Origin: Impatiens glandulifera
Taxonomy: Eukaryota; Streptophyta; Magnoliopsida; Ericales; Balsaminaceae
Direction of reading: 5' to 3'
DNA: 64,000 bases
Assembly: GCF_907164915.1 (NCBI RefSeq)
Contig: NC_061863.1
Span: 37,669,382-37,733,381 of the forward strand
Part shown: positions 12,606 through 25,079 of the stretch, in pieces
Numbering within the stretch: position 1 is the stretch's first letter
Layout of the letters: every line of letters begins with the position of its first letter
Notes under the pieces: generated by a model
What the model was told of the DNA's origin: nothing
Database searches by the model: none
The model's input: only the letters and a program-made list of their open reading frames with translations
Translations under genes and position numbers: made by a program

Positions 12606-14958
12606 TTGACCAGCGAATCTGCGAGTTGTCGGCGTCAATTGAATTTGGATGAAAACGGCGAACCTGTGGAGAACATCGCAGTCAACTTGATTCCACATTT
12701 TGGTCGAGAATTTGAGAGGGAAGAAGATGCCTACGAATTCTATTTAGCATACGCTAAAATAATAGGATTTTGTATAAGGCGCAGTTCAAAACATGATGAA
12801 AAAGATGATTTTTTACTGGATAGAGTTTTTTGTTGTAGTGCACAGGGTGAAAGGGGAAAAGACAAACGTGATATTTATGTGAAACGTAGTCGTTCTTTAA
12901 CCAGGTTCGGTTGTGAAGCAAAATTGAGGATAAAAAGGGCAGCAAATGGAAAGTTTGAAGTGGTAACTTTTATTAGTGAGCATTGTCATCCTCTTGCAAG
13001 TCCAAAGAAAACTCACCTATATAGATGCCATAAAAATATTTATGTAGTTGCAGGCTTACACATTGAGATGACAAATAATGTGGGAATCCCTCCAAAGACA
13101 TCACATGCTCTAATGGCCAAACAAATCGGTGGCAGGAACAATCTTGGTTTTATTCCTGAATATTTCAAAAATTACTTGCGATAAAAAAGAAGAAGAGATT
13201 GTAATTTTGGGGATACAAGGGGTGTATTAGAGTATTTGCAGAAAAAGCAATCGGACGATCTAGGTTTTTATAATGTTTTTCAACTTGATGTGGATGATTT
13301 GATTACGAATATTTTTTGATGTGATTTCAACATGCGATCTGATTATTCATATTTCGGAGACGTTGTAAGTTTCAACACGACCTACAAGAAGAATAAGGAA
13401 GGTCATCCAGTGGCTCTTTTTGTAGGTGTGAATCATCATAAACAATCTATTATTTTTGGTGCAGCTCTATTGTATGATGAAATTGCTATGACTTTTGAAT
13501 GATTGTTTGATACTTTCACCACAGCTATGCGTGGGAAAAATCCTATAACAATTCTTACAAATCAAGACGCGGCCATGGCCAAGGCCTTAGCGTCTACATG
13601 GCCCAAAACAAATCATCGGCTTTGTACTTTGCACATATTTCAAAATGCATCCATACATCTAATCTTTGTGTTTCATAATTTCAGAGAATTTTTGAGGGAT
13701 TTTTCTTCATGTATATATGATTTTGACGAAGAGGTAGAGTTTCTTGAAGCCTGAGATCAAATGTTGACAAACTACGGGCTTGAAAACAACGACTGGTTGA
13801 AGCGTATGTTTAGCATTAGGCGAAAATGGGCATTAGTGTATGGACGATATATGCTAGTGCTGATATAACGACAACACCGAGAAGTGAGAGCATGAATAGT
13901 GTGTTGAAAAAGTATTGCTCCTACAAACACAAGTTCTTAGAATTTTTCAAACACTTTGAAAGACTAATTGACGAAAGAAGATATGATGTGTTGAAGGCTG
14001 ATTTCAAATTAATTACCAGTCAACCAAGTCTGAACTATCTAGTTTTGATCTTAAAGGATGCATGCAGTGTTTACACTCTAGAGGTATTTAAGTGGTTTGA
14101 ACAACAATGGTTTATGTCGCATGATAGTGGTGTGTAAATGTTAGAGGATGTCGACACACACAAAAAATATAAAGTACCCCCCACACTAGGAGATACCCTC
14201 ACACAGTTACAGTACACAAGAATGATGATAATATTGAGTGTAGCTGCTGTAAATTTGAATTTGGAGGTATTTTGCGTGCTCACATTATAAAGATTTTCAC
14301 GACGATTGACGTGTTGAAGATTCCTCCTGCGTTGATATTAAAGAGGTGGACAAGAACCGCCAAAGATGGGTATTTTTGAACGGATCCACTGATGGACAAC
14401 AGTAATATTAATCCGAGTGAGCTTCAACACATAAGATACAGAGATTTGTGTGGCTTGTCCATGCATTTATTTACAAAGTCAGCTGAAAGAGAAGACACGT
14501 ATAGGAATGTGAAAGAAATTATGCTTAGCTAGTGTAAGTATGTGGATACCAAATACGCAAAATTACAGGAGTATACAAATACGCAAAATCCACCAGTTGT
14601 ATCAGGTTATGCTGAGGGTGTCCCCGTTCGAGCGAAATGAATAAAAACTAAGATGACAACGAAGTCTGGTAAAAGAAGGAAAGGTGGACTAGAGAAGAAT
14701 TCAAGAAAAAGAAAAACAACAAGAAAAACAATGGTATCAACAATGAATCGCTTAACGACTTTACTAATTGGGTTATTACTCTTCATTTATGAACAACTTT
14801 TAAATTGATTACCGTTTAAGCTATCAAATGCAATGCCAACAACGACAACTACTCAATTCTCAACTCCTCAACAATGGGACGAAACTTTCAGCATGGACGC
14901 CGATACTCCTTTCACTATTCTTTTGTCATCTCAACTCTCGAATTCCAGTTTCATGTGA
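12606..14958 (+). pseudogene. FAR1/MULE-type transposase, decayed
   Basis: The N-terminal part (12606-13184) is a FAR1 DNA-binding domain: EREEDAYEFYLAYAKIIGF, then zinc-ligand segments FCCS, GCEAKL and EHCHPL. The same frame continues after a stop at 13182 into a MULE transposase domain with FNTTYKKN (13371), [33 protein letters not shown] (about 13557) and HRLCTLHIF. After a frameshift near 13850 comes PRSESMN (13880), then HFERLIDERRYD. A SWIM zinc finger lies at 14236-14283 in a third frame (ECSCCKFEF...RAH, one cysteine replaced by arginine). A basic C-terminus follows, and a last stretch ends at 14958. Two acidic positions expected in the DDE core read Asn. Stops at 13317, 13500 and 13752 stand where the family has Trp. 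In function it should cut and join the MULE ends, but this copy cannot be active. Confidence 0.85.
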
Positions 14959-15059
14959 AAGTTGAAATTTATATGTTTGTAAGTTTGAATTGAAACCATT
15001 ATATGCATGATGTTTGAAGTAAAACAATGAACAATTTAATGATTTAATGAAAACCTATT

Positions 15060-17450
15060 GATCGGGCGAGATTTCCTTCGCTCCGGATCCATGTAAACGG
15101 AATGAAGAGATCCTATGGAATCGGACGAAAATTCCTTCGCTCAGAAGCCATGTAAAGCAGAATGAAAAGGTCCGCCTTTTGTCAGGGCGAAACACACTTA
15201 GCCTTAGGTATTTTCATACCCTGAAGCTCATAGAAAATCCCCAATAAGTCCATTTCAAGACAGTTCACCTTTCCTGAAAAATATTTGCTGATGCATGTAA
15301 ATACACAAATTCACCAAATTTATTTATTTTTTAATTAGAAAAAAATTTAAAAATTAGACTCATCAAAGGACGAGAACGAAGCATAATTCGCTTCAATTAC
15401 TTCATAGAATCGAGCGAGACTTCCTTCGCTCAGAAGCCATGTAAAACAGAATGAACAGGTCCGCCTTTTGTCAGGGCGAAACACACTTAGCCTTAGGTAT
15501 TTTCATACCCTAAAGCTCATGGAAAACCCCCAATAAGTCCATGAAAAGACAATTCACCTTTCCTGGAAAAACATTTACTGATGCATGTAAATACACAAAT
15601 TCACTAAATTTATTTATTTTTTAATTTGAAAAAAATTTAAAAATTAGACTCATCAAAGGACGGGAACAAAGCATAATTCGCTTCAATTACTTCATAGAAT
15701 CGGGTGTGACTTCCTTCGCTCAGAAGCCATATTAAACGAAATGAACAGGTCCGCCTTTTGTTAGGGATAAACACTTAGCCTTAGGTATTTTCATACCCTG
15801 AAGCTCATGGAAAACCCCCAATAAGTCCATGAAAAGACAGTTCACCTTTCCTGGAAAAACATTTGCTGATGCATGTAAATACACAATATCACCAAATTTA
15901 TTTATTTTTTAATTAGAAAATAAAAATAAAAATTAGACTCATCAAAGGACGAGAACGAAGCATAATTCGCTTCAATTACTTCATAGAATCGAGCGAGACT
16001 TCCTTCGCTCGGAATCCATGTAAAACGGAAGGAACAAGTCCGCCTTTTGTCAGGGCGAAATACACTTAGCCTTAGGTATTTTCATACACTGAAGCTCATG
16101 GAAAACCCCCAATAAGTCCATAAAAAGACAATCCACCTTTCCTGGAAAAACATTTACTGATGCATGTAAATACACAAATTCACCAAATTTATTTATTTTT
16201 TAATTTGAAAAAAAAATTAAAAATTAGACTCATCAAAGGACGGGAACAAAGCATAATTCGCTTCAATTACATCATTGAATCGGGTGAGACCTCCTTCGCT
16301 CAGAAGCCATGTTAAACAGAATGAACAGGTCCGCCTTTTGTCAGGGAGAAACACACTTAGCCTTAGGTATTTTCATACCCTGAAGCTCATGGAAAACCCC
16401 CAATAAGTCCATGAAAAGACAGTTCACCTTTCCTAGAAAAATATTTACTAATGCATGTAAATACACAAATTCACCAAATTTATTTATTTTTTAATTTGAA
16501 TTTTTTTTTAAAAATTGGACTCATCAAAAGACGGGAACGAAGCATAATTCGCTTCAATTACTTCATAGAATCGAGCGAGATTTCTTCGCTCAGAAGCCAT
16601 ATAAAACGGAATGAACAGGTCCGCCTTTTGTCAGGGCGAAACACACTTAGCCTTAGGTATTTTCATACACTTAAGCTCATGGAAAACCCCCAATAAGTCC
16701 ATGAAAAGTCAGTTCACCTTTCCTGGAAAAACATTTACGGATGCATGTAAATACACAAATTTACCAAATTTATTTATTTTTTAATTAGAAAAAAATTTAA
16801 AAATTAGACTCATCAAAGGACGGGAACGAAGCATAATTCGCTTCAATTACTTCATATAATCGAGCGAGACTTCCTTCGCTCAGAAGCCATGTAAAACAGA
16901 ATGAATAGGCCCGCCTTTTGTTAGGGCGAAACACACTTAGCCTTAGGTATTTTCATACCCTAAAGCTCATGGAGAACCCCCAATAAGTCCATGAAAAGAC
17001 AGTTCACCTTTCCTGGAAAAACATTTACTGATGCATGTAAATACACAAATTCACCAAATTTGTTTATTTTTTAATTTGAAAAAAAATTTAAAAATTAGAC
17101 TCATCAAAGGACGGGAACGAAGCATAATTCGCTTCAATTACTTCATAGAATTGGGCGAGATTTCCTTCGCTCAAAAGTAATGTAAAACGGAATGAAGAGA
17201 TCCTATGGAATCGGGCGAGACTTCCTTCGCTCTGAAGACATTTCAAACGGAACGAAGAGACCCGCCTATCCGGGCGAACCCCAATTTTCCTTAGTATTTT
17301 TCATCCCCTCAAGGTGATGGAAAACCCAACACATCCATGAAAAGACAGTTCCACTTTCGTGTAAAAACATTTGGTGAACATCAAATCGCTTCATTTCTGC
17401 GAAGGATTATTTGGAGCGAAGATTCCCTCTCTCGAACAATGTTGATGTCA
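15060..17450 (+). repeat. Internal array of the ~288-bp TIR unit
   Basis: About eight head-to-tail copies of the unit that also builds the inner TIRs, in the same orientation as the left TIR. The marker CTTCGCTCAGAAGCCAT occurs near 15137, 15422, 15713, 16003, 16302, 16585, 16872 and 17162. Every unit has CCGCCTTTTGTCAGGGCGAAA, CACACTTAGCCTTAGGTATTT, CCCCAATAAGTCCATGAAAAG and GACTCATCAAAGGACGGGAA. The last partial copy (17190-17450) is more divergent. The outermost TIR sequence (CGGATCTTCTGCTCC) is missing, so this is no second element end but an internal amplification. A short ORF at 16451-16696 is an artefact of the repeat. Confidence 0.9.
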
Positions 17451-17597
17451 ATGTATTTCATGAAAAACCTTTAGAACATCCATTTATTAAGTAACAAAAC
17501 TCACATTTATACTAAAACAATCTCTACACATTTTCATTCATATACAATGTCAACTTAAATAAATTTAGAAATTTAATTTCACAATCTGTATACATTT

Positions 17598-20500
17598 TCA
17601 ACTTGATCCACTAAGCCATTTCTGGTAGTCCTCGTACACGGTTCCCCTTATTTTATTTAGATCTGACCTGATGATACGCCAGATGTACAGCATCCTCAAG
17701 GATATTATGCGTGAGCGCCGTGTGTTTTTATCGCAGAAGCCAGTTCTCCAACCCTTTATTTTTCCTTCATATGTCTCCATGTATCTCATGTAGTATACCC
17801 CGCAATCCGTGACATTCTTGCTATCCTGCCATGACAATTCCAAACATTTCCTTACCATCTTGGAGAACTTTACACCAAGAATGGGGTCTAATTCGTCCAT
17901 AAATTTTGTGAGGTAGTAATCCTGGTACATAATGAGCAACATGATGTAATGTACAATAACACAAGATTTTTTCTCGAATAAACATGATGAAAAGCGAATT
18001 TCAGTGTATTACCAAAAGGATGGCATTCTTATATCTTTTCTCGTAGGGCAATTCTATCCCCTCCCTGTTGTCAATTATTTGAATTTCCTTTTCTATGAAG
18101 TTATAGAAAACCAAGTAAAAATGGCCCTCATCAATGATTGGGAAAAACATCTTCAAATACAATGAAAACTTATAAAATTTCATAGAGGTGTACATTCTAT
18201 TAAATGATAAGACAACGACAAATTTACTTACAAGGTCCGCATTGAGGTAGTCAACTTTTTTCATCTTGAAATTCTTACATTCATTATAGAACCTCCATTC
18301 GAATGCTTTTTTAGAATCATTCCCATTGATATGAAAAGCCTGTTTACAACATAGTCTGTATTATACTAACACTAATAATTTCATTGATAAACAATAGTGT
18401 TAGGACAACTTACGATGATCACGGTTGTGAAGAACAACTTATTGTGTGTGGTTTTTACTTTTTTCCTGCTCAAGTCGTTCAACAAATACGTCCAAACATC
18501 AACAATCACACTGTCTACCCAGCGACCAATAAACAAGGAAAGCATGTCCGCGCGCGTCAGGTGGATACTTAATGTATCAGTAAAAAATAACATTGCACTG
18601 TAGAAGACAATAAAACATGTTTGAAAATGAGTTTGAAATGAAATATGAAATAAGAATGTGGAGGAAACATTACATTTGGTCTAGTCCCTTATCATATACG
18701 AAACCCACAATTGTCTTCTACTTGTTTGATATATTGAAGTTATTCAGCTTACTAAATAAGTTATCGAAATAGGGGGTTTTCAATATGGGGGCAATTCTAT
18801 TCCATGAAGCCAGTCGCATATTCGCTCATCATTATTTGGTAGAAGAGGCAATGTAGGTTCAAGTGGTGGTGGTAGAATAGAAATTCATTCTCCTTCAGTT
18901 TTTACTACTGACAAGAGAGGAGATGTAGTGTTGGTTTTGGTTTTGATAACCCCAATTAACCAATCGGTTTTCAGGTTTCGGGAAAGTTTTCCTCCCAAAT
19001 TCAATGACTTTGATGGACCATGATCTGTTTGTAGAAAAATGAAGGCTGGAGTAATTGGATTGTTGTTTGCATCAGCGGTGGGAGTGATGATGTTGTTGTT
19101 TGCATTGGCTGTGGTGGTAATGATGTTGTTTGCATCGGCTGTGGTGGTAATGATGTTATTGTTTGAATCGGCTGTGGTGGTAATGATGTTGTTGTTTGCT
19201 TCGGCCGTGGGAGTGATGATGTTGTTGTTTGCTTCGGTTGTGGGAGTGTTGATATTCTTGTCGGCATCGGATGTGGTGGGAGTGTTGATGTTCTTGTCGG
19301 CATCGGATGTGGTGGGAGTGTTCATGTTGTTGTTTGTTTCGGCCGTGGGAGTGTTCATGTTGTTGTTTGCTTCGGATGTGGGAGGATGTTCTTTTTCTCT
19401 TGGTTAGCGATGTTTTGTCTCGTCTAGGCTCCTTGCCCAGCCTTCCCTCAGGATTGGATGGTTGTTGACGACCGTGGAAAGTGGCTGAAAAGCAGATTGT
19501 ACAATTTCTATTGCGTTAACGTGGTGTACCTCCTTTAGAATTTTAGCTGCTTGTGCCAAAACTTCTGCAGCTCCAACAACCTTACTCAAACATGAGGCAA
19601 GAGTGGATGTGTAGTCACTTGTAGGATGCTCAATCTGAAACTGTACAGTCCGAGGCTCCTCAATTTTGTCATTCAGAGGCTGTTCATTATGAGGGTTAAC
19701 ATTTTGGTCTAGTGGTGAATTCTCGGTATGAGGCAACTCAGTCTTTGGATTGTTAACCCCAGTTTCTTGTGGTTGAGGCTGCACATTTTGGTCTCTCGGA
19801 ATGGCTATAGGAGCAATGACCCTACCATGTCCAAATCCCTGATGGGCAGCCTCATAACCCACCCTGTCATACATTCTCTCGTTGTTCCAACATCCAAAAA
19901 TAGGGAAATTCCTTGAGATCTTACTGTTTACCTTGTACTCAACAACCCGGTCCAAGTAGCACAACTGATACATTAGCATTAAAAAAGATATATTACACAG
20001 TACCTGAAAAATTATGAAACTAGAACCTACTGCATATAATTTCCTACACTCATCAGAAGAAACGTTAGTGGTCCATGGAAATATGATGTCTTTTTACTTC
20101 CCACTTAAAAATACTTTCAACAAGACCGTCTAAAGTAAACTTGCTCTAGTTGTAATCTTTAATTTTAGATACATCCTGCAGGGATTTCAATATTTTGAAT
20201 CTGTATAAAAATTACAGAGGATAAAATCATTTTAGATGACAGTCAGGGTAAGAGAATACATAATTACTGCTAGGTAATTTCGGTATACCTGCACTGTGGA
20301 TTTTGCGAAGTCCACAAAAAACTGGATACAACAAACACAACGAAGTCAATCTTGAAGTTACTGTCTCAGGCTGTATTCTGTAGAATTATCTTTGACATTT
20401 TATTGGTTAAAGGACCTCCACTATTCTCGCATCCCCATCTCCTTCTCCAGTCCCTAAGATTGTCCTTGTACTCCTAGTCGTCCGAGTGAATTCCAACACA

Positions 20501-21476
20501 CTCAACAATTTCTAATTCCCCTCTAGGGATGTTCAATACACATTGAACATCCTCTTCATCAATATGAATTTCCACTCCACTATGTAGCACGAGGCTCCTC
20601 CTTCTGGGATTGAAGAGACTCACAATGCACCGTGAGAATTCTAGTGGGCATTTTGATATAGCCAATGAAAGAAGTGAACCAATTCCGATGTCCCTCACAG
20701 CATCCTTTTGTTCTTCTGATAACCTGTTAACCAGGTAATGCAGGTCCGATGGAGAGGTTCTGCTCTTAAAATCGACATCAGGATCATGAGTCTTTTTTCT
20801 TTTTTTCTTAACCTATATCTCATTAAGTTCTTCATTGGCAGCTGTCTCCAGTATGTCCAATTGTGTCGAGGGAGTAATTGATGCCTCAACTTTTCTTTTC
20901 TTTTATTTAACCCTACATACATGTGTGTAATATGTTCAGACAAAACAATCGATGAACTACATACTAAGAAATCAAGCAAATATGAACATTTCCTAATTTT
21001 GTTCTCCAACCGGGAATGACAAAAAGAATCAAGCCACACAAATTCTATTATATCCATAATGAGCTAGGTCATATGAGTTATACCACACTTAGATAAAAGA
21101 TAAAGCATCAAATGATTGTAACTTATATCCATCCTATCTATCTTGACTTGTAAGTTAAGAATACCACATAGATTATAGTGTGCAATATTGAAATGAAAGA
21201 TAATTAATTTATAATCACATACAATCCATGAACTATGGCATTTATAATTACAAACAATCGATAAACTACATACTCAGAAATCAAGAAAATTTGAACATTT
21301 TATAACATTAGTATAATTACCTTACTGTTTCAACTTCGGTCGTCGATTCAGTATATGGAACTAATTGCTTATCTGAATCCTGATTCGAAAACGATAGATT
21401 TAACTTTTAGATTCAAACAAATAAAAATAAGAAAACGAAAAAGATCAGCACTTGAAACCGTAAACCCGTCTTACCA
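17598..21476 (-). pseudogene. Ulp1-type cysteine protease (peptidase C48) gene, copy a
   Basis: Start: ATG just before donor GTAAG at about 21470, then a small exon (about 21320-21374) encoding DSDKQLVPYTESTTEVET. An N-terminal domain (20474-20780) has RDIGIGSLLSLAISKCPLEF and VLNIPRGELEIVECVG, typical of transposon-borne Ulp1 proteins. Next come QLCYLDRVVEY (19979-19404), a repetitive Asn/Thr-rich linker (19358-18885), and TRADMLSLFIGRW (18593-18381). The catalytic part has His in DEGHFYLVFYNF and Asp in IQIIDNRE (18264-18001), then Gln and Cys in SWQDSKNVTDCGVYYMRYME (17942-17598). The His-Asp-Gln-Cys set is thus present. Such proteases cleave SUMO or related proteins; the role in transposons is unknown. 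TAA at about 19405, TGA near 18883 and frame breaks near 20695 and 18730 show decay. Confidence 0.82.
19040..19395 (-). repeat. Minisatellite in the linker of Ulp1 copy a
   Basis: About ten copies of a 33-45-bp unit, on the plus strand GTTGTTTGCATCGGCTGTGG and TGGTAATGAT, encode on the minus strand repeats such as EANNNIITPTA and DADKNINTPTT. Unit length is mostly a multiple of three, so copy changes kept the frame. The plus-strand ORF of the same stretch (hydrophobic, VVVMMLLFASA) is a shadow of the repeat. Confidence 0.8.
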
Positions 21477-21599
21477 TTTTCGCAACAACAGAATCTAGAA
21501 TTCGAAAAGAAAAAATCTTAAGCGGCGAACGAACGTAGACAACGGAGGTAGGCAAACGAGCAAAGAAGAAGAGTGAATGGATTTACGTTCGGCCGTTTA

Positions 21600-22280
21600 A
21601 GTTTTTACAATAATGTGTTTGTGGATTTACATGAACTTTAGAATGAAGGAAACAAGCTTCGCTCAGGTATTATTATTTTGGAAAGATAAAAGAACCTCGA
21701 ATAGGGGAAGAAAGCTTCTTTTGTTACCGCTCGATAATGTGAAGCAAGTTTCGCTAAGGAATAAATATATTTGTAAATTAAAAGAAACGCGAATAGGGGA
21801 AGAAAGCTTCTTTTGATACCGCTCGATAATGTGAAGAAAGTTTCGCTCAGGAATAAATATATTTTTAAATTAAAAGAAGTTCGAATAGGGGAAGAAAGCT
21901 TCTTCTGTTACCGCTTGATTAAGTAAAGCACGCTTCGCTTAGGTATTATTTTATATAATTCAATGTTGATTGGATGGAAGCAGTTGGAATTGACATGAAG
22001 TACACATTTATAATATAAATATGTAATTCTCTTTAATCAATGTATATACTTACAGATACTGCAGTACACATCAGTCGTTGATGAAGGGACAACACAAATC
22101 TCCAATATTTTGCAGAATTTTTCGGCGCTTCACAACCTACCTATCAACTGACATTCGTTGAAATGTAATTTCAATTTCATTAAGAAGCGGAAGAAGCTTC
22201 GCTTCATGGAATCATTGTGAAGATCGATTAATTGAAGCAAGCTTCGCTCATGGAAATATTGCTTCAATGAAATTATAAAT
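21600..22280. repeat. Dispersed GAAGC/GCTTCGCTC repeat region
   Basis: Three close copies of about 85 bp (21640-21940) share GAATAGGGGAAGAAAGCTTCTT, the reading TACCGCTCGATAATGTGAAG and AAGTTTCGCTCAGGAATAAATAT. Further GAAGCAAGCTTCGCTCA motifs follow at 22190-22270. The ends of the motif (GAAGC...GCTTCGCTC) are the same as in the TIR units and in 25080-25500. The region lies upstream of Ulp1 copy a on its minus strand. A 67-codon plus-strand ORF across it is not convincing. Confidence 0.65.
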
Positions 22281-23700
22281 ATTTAATTAAGCCATTAATG
22301 CAGATTGACCGTTGATGGAATGGTAGCAGTTGAATAATAGATGAGTCAGACTGCAGACTTGTCTGCCGATGTAACAATTCATCACGACAGTGGGGTCAAG
22401 TAATAGTATGTTTCTTTTCTATTATAAATATAAAGGAGGGGCTTCAAATCTTTCCAACCCAAATGAAATCAATGAAGCATGAGATTGTGAGTGTGTTGCT
22501 TAATATCTTTTGTTCAGATCTATTCGGTGGGAGATCCCCTGGGGTGGAAAACTTCTTCAATGAACATGAAGAGGAAAAGTTGTGGTGGAAAACATCTTCA
22601 GTCAATACAAGATTTTCATACCAAGTAGAAATTATAGACCAGATTAAGATGATTCATGTCCAACGCTGGTGAGAAGAGCCAACTGTAGGAGATTCCCTGG
22701 GGTGGAAAACATCTGAAGAGATATTTCACCAGGTGTGGCAAACATCTAAAGAGATATCTCAACAAGTGTATTTCTGAAACATTGTAATGCAGATGAGTAT
22801 TGTTATAATGTAGAATTGTGTTTATGAATCGTTGTAATGTAGATGATTATTCTTATAATGTAGATTTATGTTTATGAATCGTTGTAATGCAAATGATTAT
22901 TGTAATAATGTAGAATTGTTAATCAAACGTAGTTGTAATGGAATTGTTAATGTAGATGATTAATATAATGTAATGAATAAAAAGGAAGCGAATCAAGCTT
23001 ATTTCTTTGTTTTTACATCTCTCCGTCAGGGTTTTATCATGAATGCCTAATGGGTTTTCCTTTTGAATATATTGAACACAGAAACACAAATGTATAATAT
23101 AAATTTATGATTATTATTAACATTTAATAATAATAATAAAATTGAACATATCTTTATTTCAATTTCATTATTATTGACGGTTGATGGGATTGGGTTAATT
23201 TATTACGGAGCCATACAGACTGATTACTCGTCTTCTGAGGTGAAAATAATCATCACAACAAGGGAAGCAATCTTCGTCTACTTATTGTCAAATCTCAGGT
23301 ACAAATGAAGCATACTCCCTGTAATAAATTGACGATACTGCGATGAACGCTCCGTTCACTATAAGACTTGTCAACGGTAACAATTATGCAAATCAAGCTT
23401 ATTTCTTTGTTTTTACATCTCTCCGTCAGGGTTTTGTCATGAATGCCTAAGGTTTTTCGTGAATTGTATAATTGTTTTTACATTATAGTCTGAATAGAAA
23501 ATGATAATGATTCAAAGTGTAACTTCACAACAATTTATTTGCACAAAAACACAAAAAGATTTCATAATCATTATAGAAAAATTATATAGATGAAGCAACC
23601 AAACGACAGTTCAAAAGCTATAACTTGTAAATAAATAAGAAGCCATAATCTGTATCAGTGTTTGACTCGTCATTCGGTCCTATCATATCTTAGACTTTTT
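22281..23700. other. Non-coding MULE interior with small repeats
   Basis: No gene is recognised. GGAGATCCCCTGGGGTGGAAA occurs at about 22529 and 22689 with one change. Imperfect repeats of GTTGTAATGTAGATGATTATT fill 22780-22980. A segment of about 60 bp (AATCAAGCTTATTTCTTTG, CATCTCTCCGTCAGGGTTTT, CATGAATGCCTAA) is present at 22989-23050 and again at 23390-23452. A 69-codon plus-strand ORF at 22463-22672 has no recognisable motif and is not called a gene. Confidence 0.5.
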
Positions 23701-23725
23701 GTTCGACGACGGGTGGAATGTATAG

Positions 23726-24783
23726 CTAAACTACTTCTTTCACAGCATTGATCCATCGATTGAGGAATAAAACGGTAACAGAACGATCCACTATTGATGC
23801 GTACTCGTGGTAAAGATTAGGAGAAATAGGCATCAAGTCCGCCGGAGGATTGAGTGCATTCGAAGGTAGGGGATTCCGTAGGCCAAATTGTCGATATATG
23901 AGAGATGTGCAGTATGAGGTAGATCCCTCTAGGCCCAACACAATGATGAATGGAGAACCCCTCATCTTGAACATCATTTGACAAAAGAGATACCACGGAA
24001 CAATGAACAAAATTGGGTCAATATCAGAAATATAATTCTCAATCCCGATTCCAGCGGTCCTTTGCAACTGTAGATTTGCAAAGGAAGGGTAAGGAATTGA
24101 AGGACGAGGCAACCAATGCAATTTGTCTAACAACCAGAGGTATAGAACCAAAGGTGATCTACGGCGGGAATAGTTATTTGGGTCTGGAACAAATTCGTTG
24201 AGACCAAGGAGTGTCTCAGCAAATACAAGGCCACCCAAACATGGGGCATTTCCCATCAGTGCAGGAACTACCTCCAGGAGCCTATCCGAAGGCCGTACTC
24301 CTTCAGCCGGACACAAAAAAAATGAGCAAGAACCACAAGCATGATTAGTTTTGCTTTGTGTGTGGGTGATGGTCCTTTCATCTCACTGGACACGCCAAAT
24401 GTAATCGTCTATGTGTGTCATATTGAGAAATCCATATTGGTAGGTAAACAAAACGGCGTCAGTGTCTGTACAACCATAGAACTTCTGGCAAGTTTCTAAT
24501 GCAAAAAGAGGTTCAGGATTGGGGGGAAAATAATGAGTGAAAGACTACCACACATAAGGATTTAAGCGAAGTCCTCAATCGTCGGGCATATGTGCATGTC
24601 CTCAATGACAAAAGAACGACTGGCCGTATTCCATCTGCTTTGCATGTGGGCCATCAATCCGTTGTGAACATTTATTCGGAGAAGAGGTAGAATCTCGTCT
24701 ACATGATAGACACACAAAGGGATAGGGTCATCGTTGATCAGACTTAAGTATCGCTCCAACTGTTGCTGCGATAAAACCGACAT
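23726..24783 (-). pseudogene. Plant mobile domain (PMD/aminotransferase-like) gene
   Basis: The first part (24783-24562) reads SQQQLERYLSLINDD, then HNGLMAHMQSRWNTASRSF and CPTIEDFA, the typical start of a plant-mobile-domain or related DUF7745 protein. A one-base loss near 24565 and a TAG soon after break the frame. The same protein goes on in another frame with PNPEPLFALETCQKFYG, and then from 24316 with CPAEGVRPSDRLLEVVPAL, CLGGLVFAETLLGLNEF and LYLWLLDKLHWLP, ending at 23726. PMD proteins are widespread in plant transposons and were domesticated in the MAIN/MAIL silencing factors. Here the gene lies between two Ulp1 genes on the same strand, an arrangement that suggests cargo of the MULE. 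I am fairly sure of the superfamily, less of the subfamily. Confidence 0.68.
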
Positions 24784-25079
24784 CTCTGCCTCCTCTTAGA
24801 GGTATTACACTAAATGAATGAAGAGATGAATGAGGTACTTTGACAAAGAACCTGTTTGCCGGTATAGATTTGGAAGGGAGAGAGTCAAAACAGAAAGAGA
24901 GAATAGAGAGACTAAATAGATGATGAATAGCTAGTTAAGATAGTTGAAGAGGCGACTTGAATCAGTACAATGCCTCTTCACAAGAAGTAATAAATGAATT
25001 TTCATTCATGCATTAACATTTTTACATTACTTAGGTAGGGGCGGTACATGAAAGGACCAATGTGAACTTACAAACAAAA
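24784..25079. other. Upstream region of the PMD gene
   Basis: It has no ORF or repeat of note. On the minus strand it is the 5' side of the PMD gene, with an AG-rich stretch (GGGAGAGAGTCAAAACAGAAAG, 24870-24910) that would be a CT-rich leader on the coding strand. GATGAATAGCTAGTTAAGATAG follows. No clear TATA box was picked out. Confidence 0.35.

Noticed and set aside
15060..17450. Second MULE end (nested element) in the internal array
   Set aside because: The outer TIR sequence CGGATCTTCTGCTCC and a 9-bp duplication are absent at both edges of the array.
19039..19407. Plus-strand hydrophobic ORF (VVVMMLLFASA repeats) that looks like a membrane protein
   Set aside because: It is antisense to the Ulp1 linker minisatellite, where the minus strand has flanking exons of the protein family.
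22463..22672. Possible small gene (69 codons, plus)
   Set aside because: It has no recognisable motif or paired exons, and it lies among short repeats.
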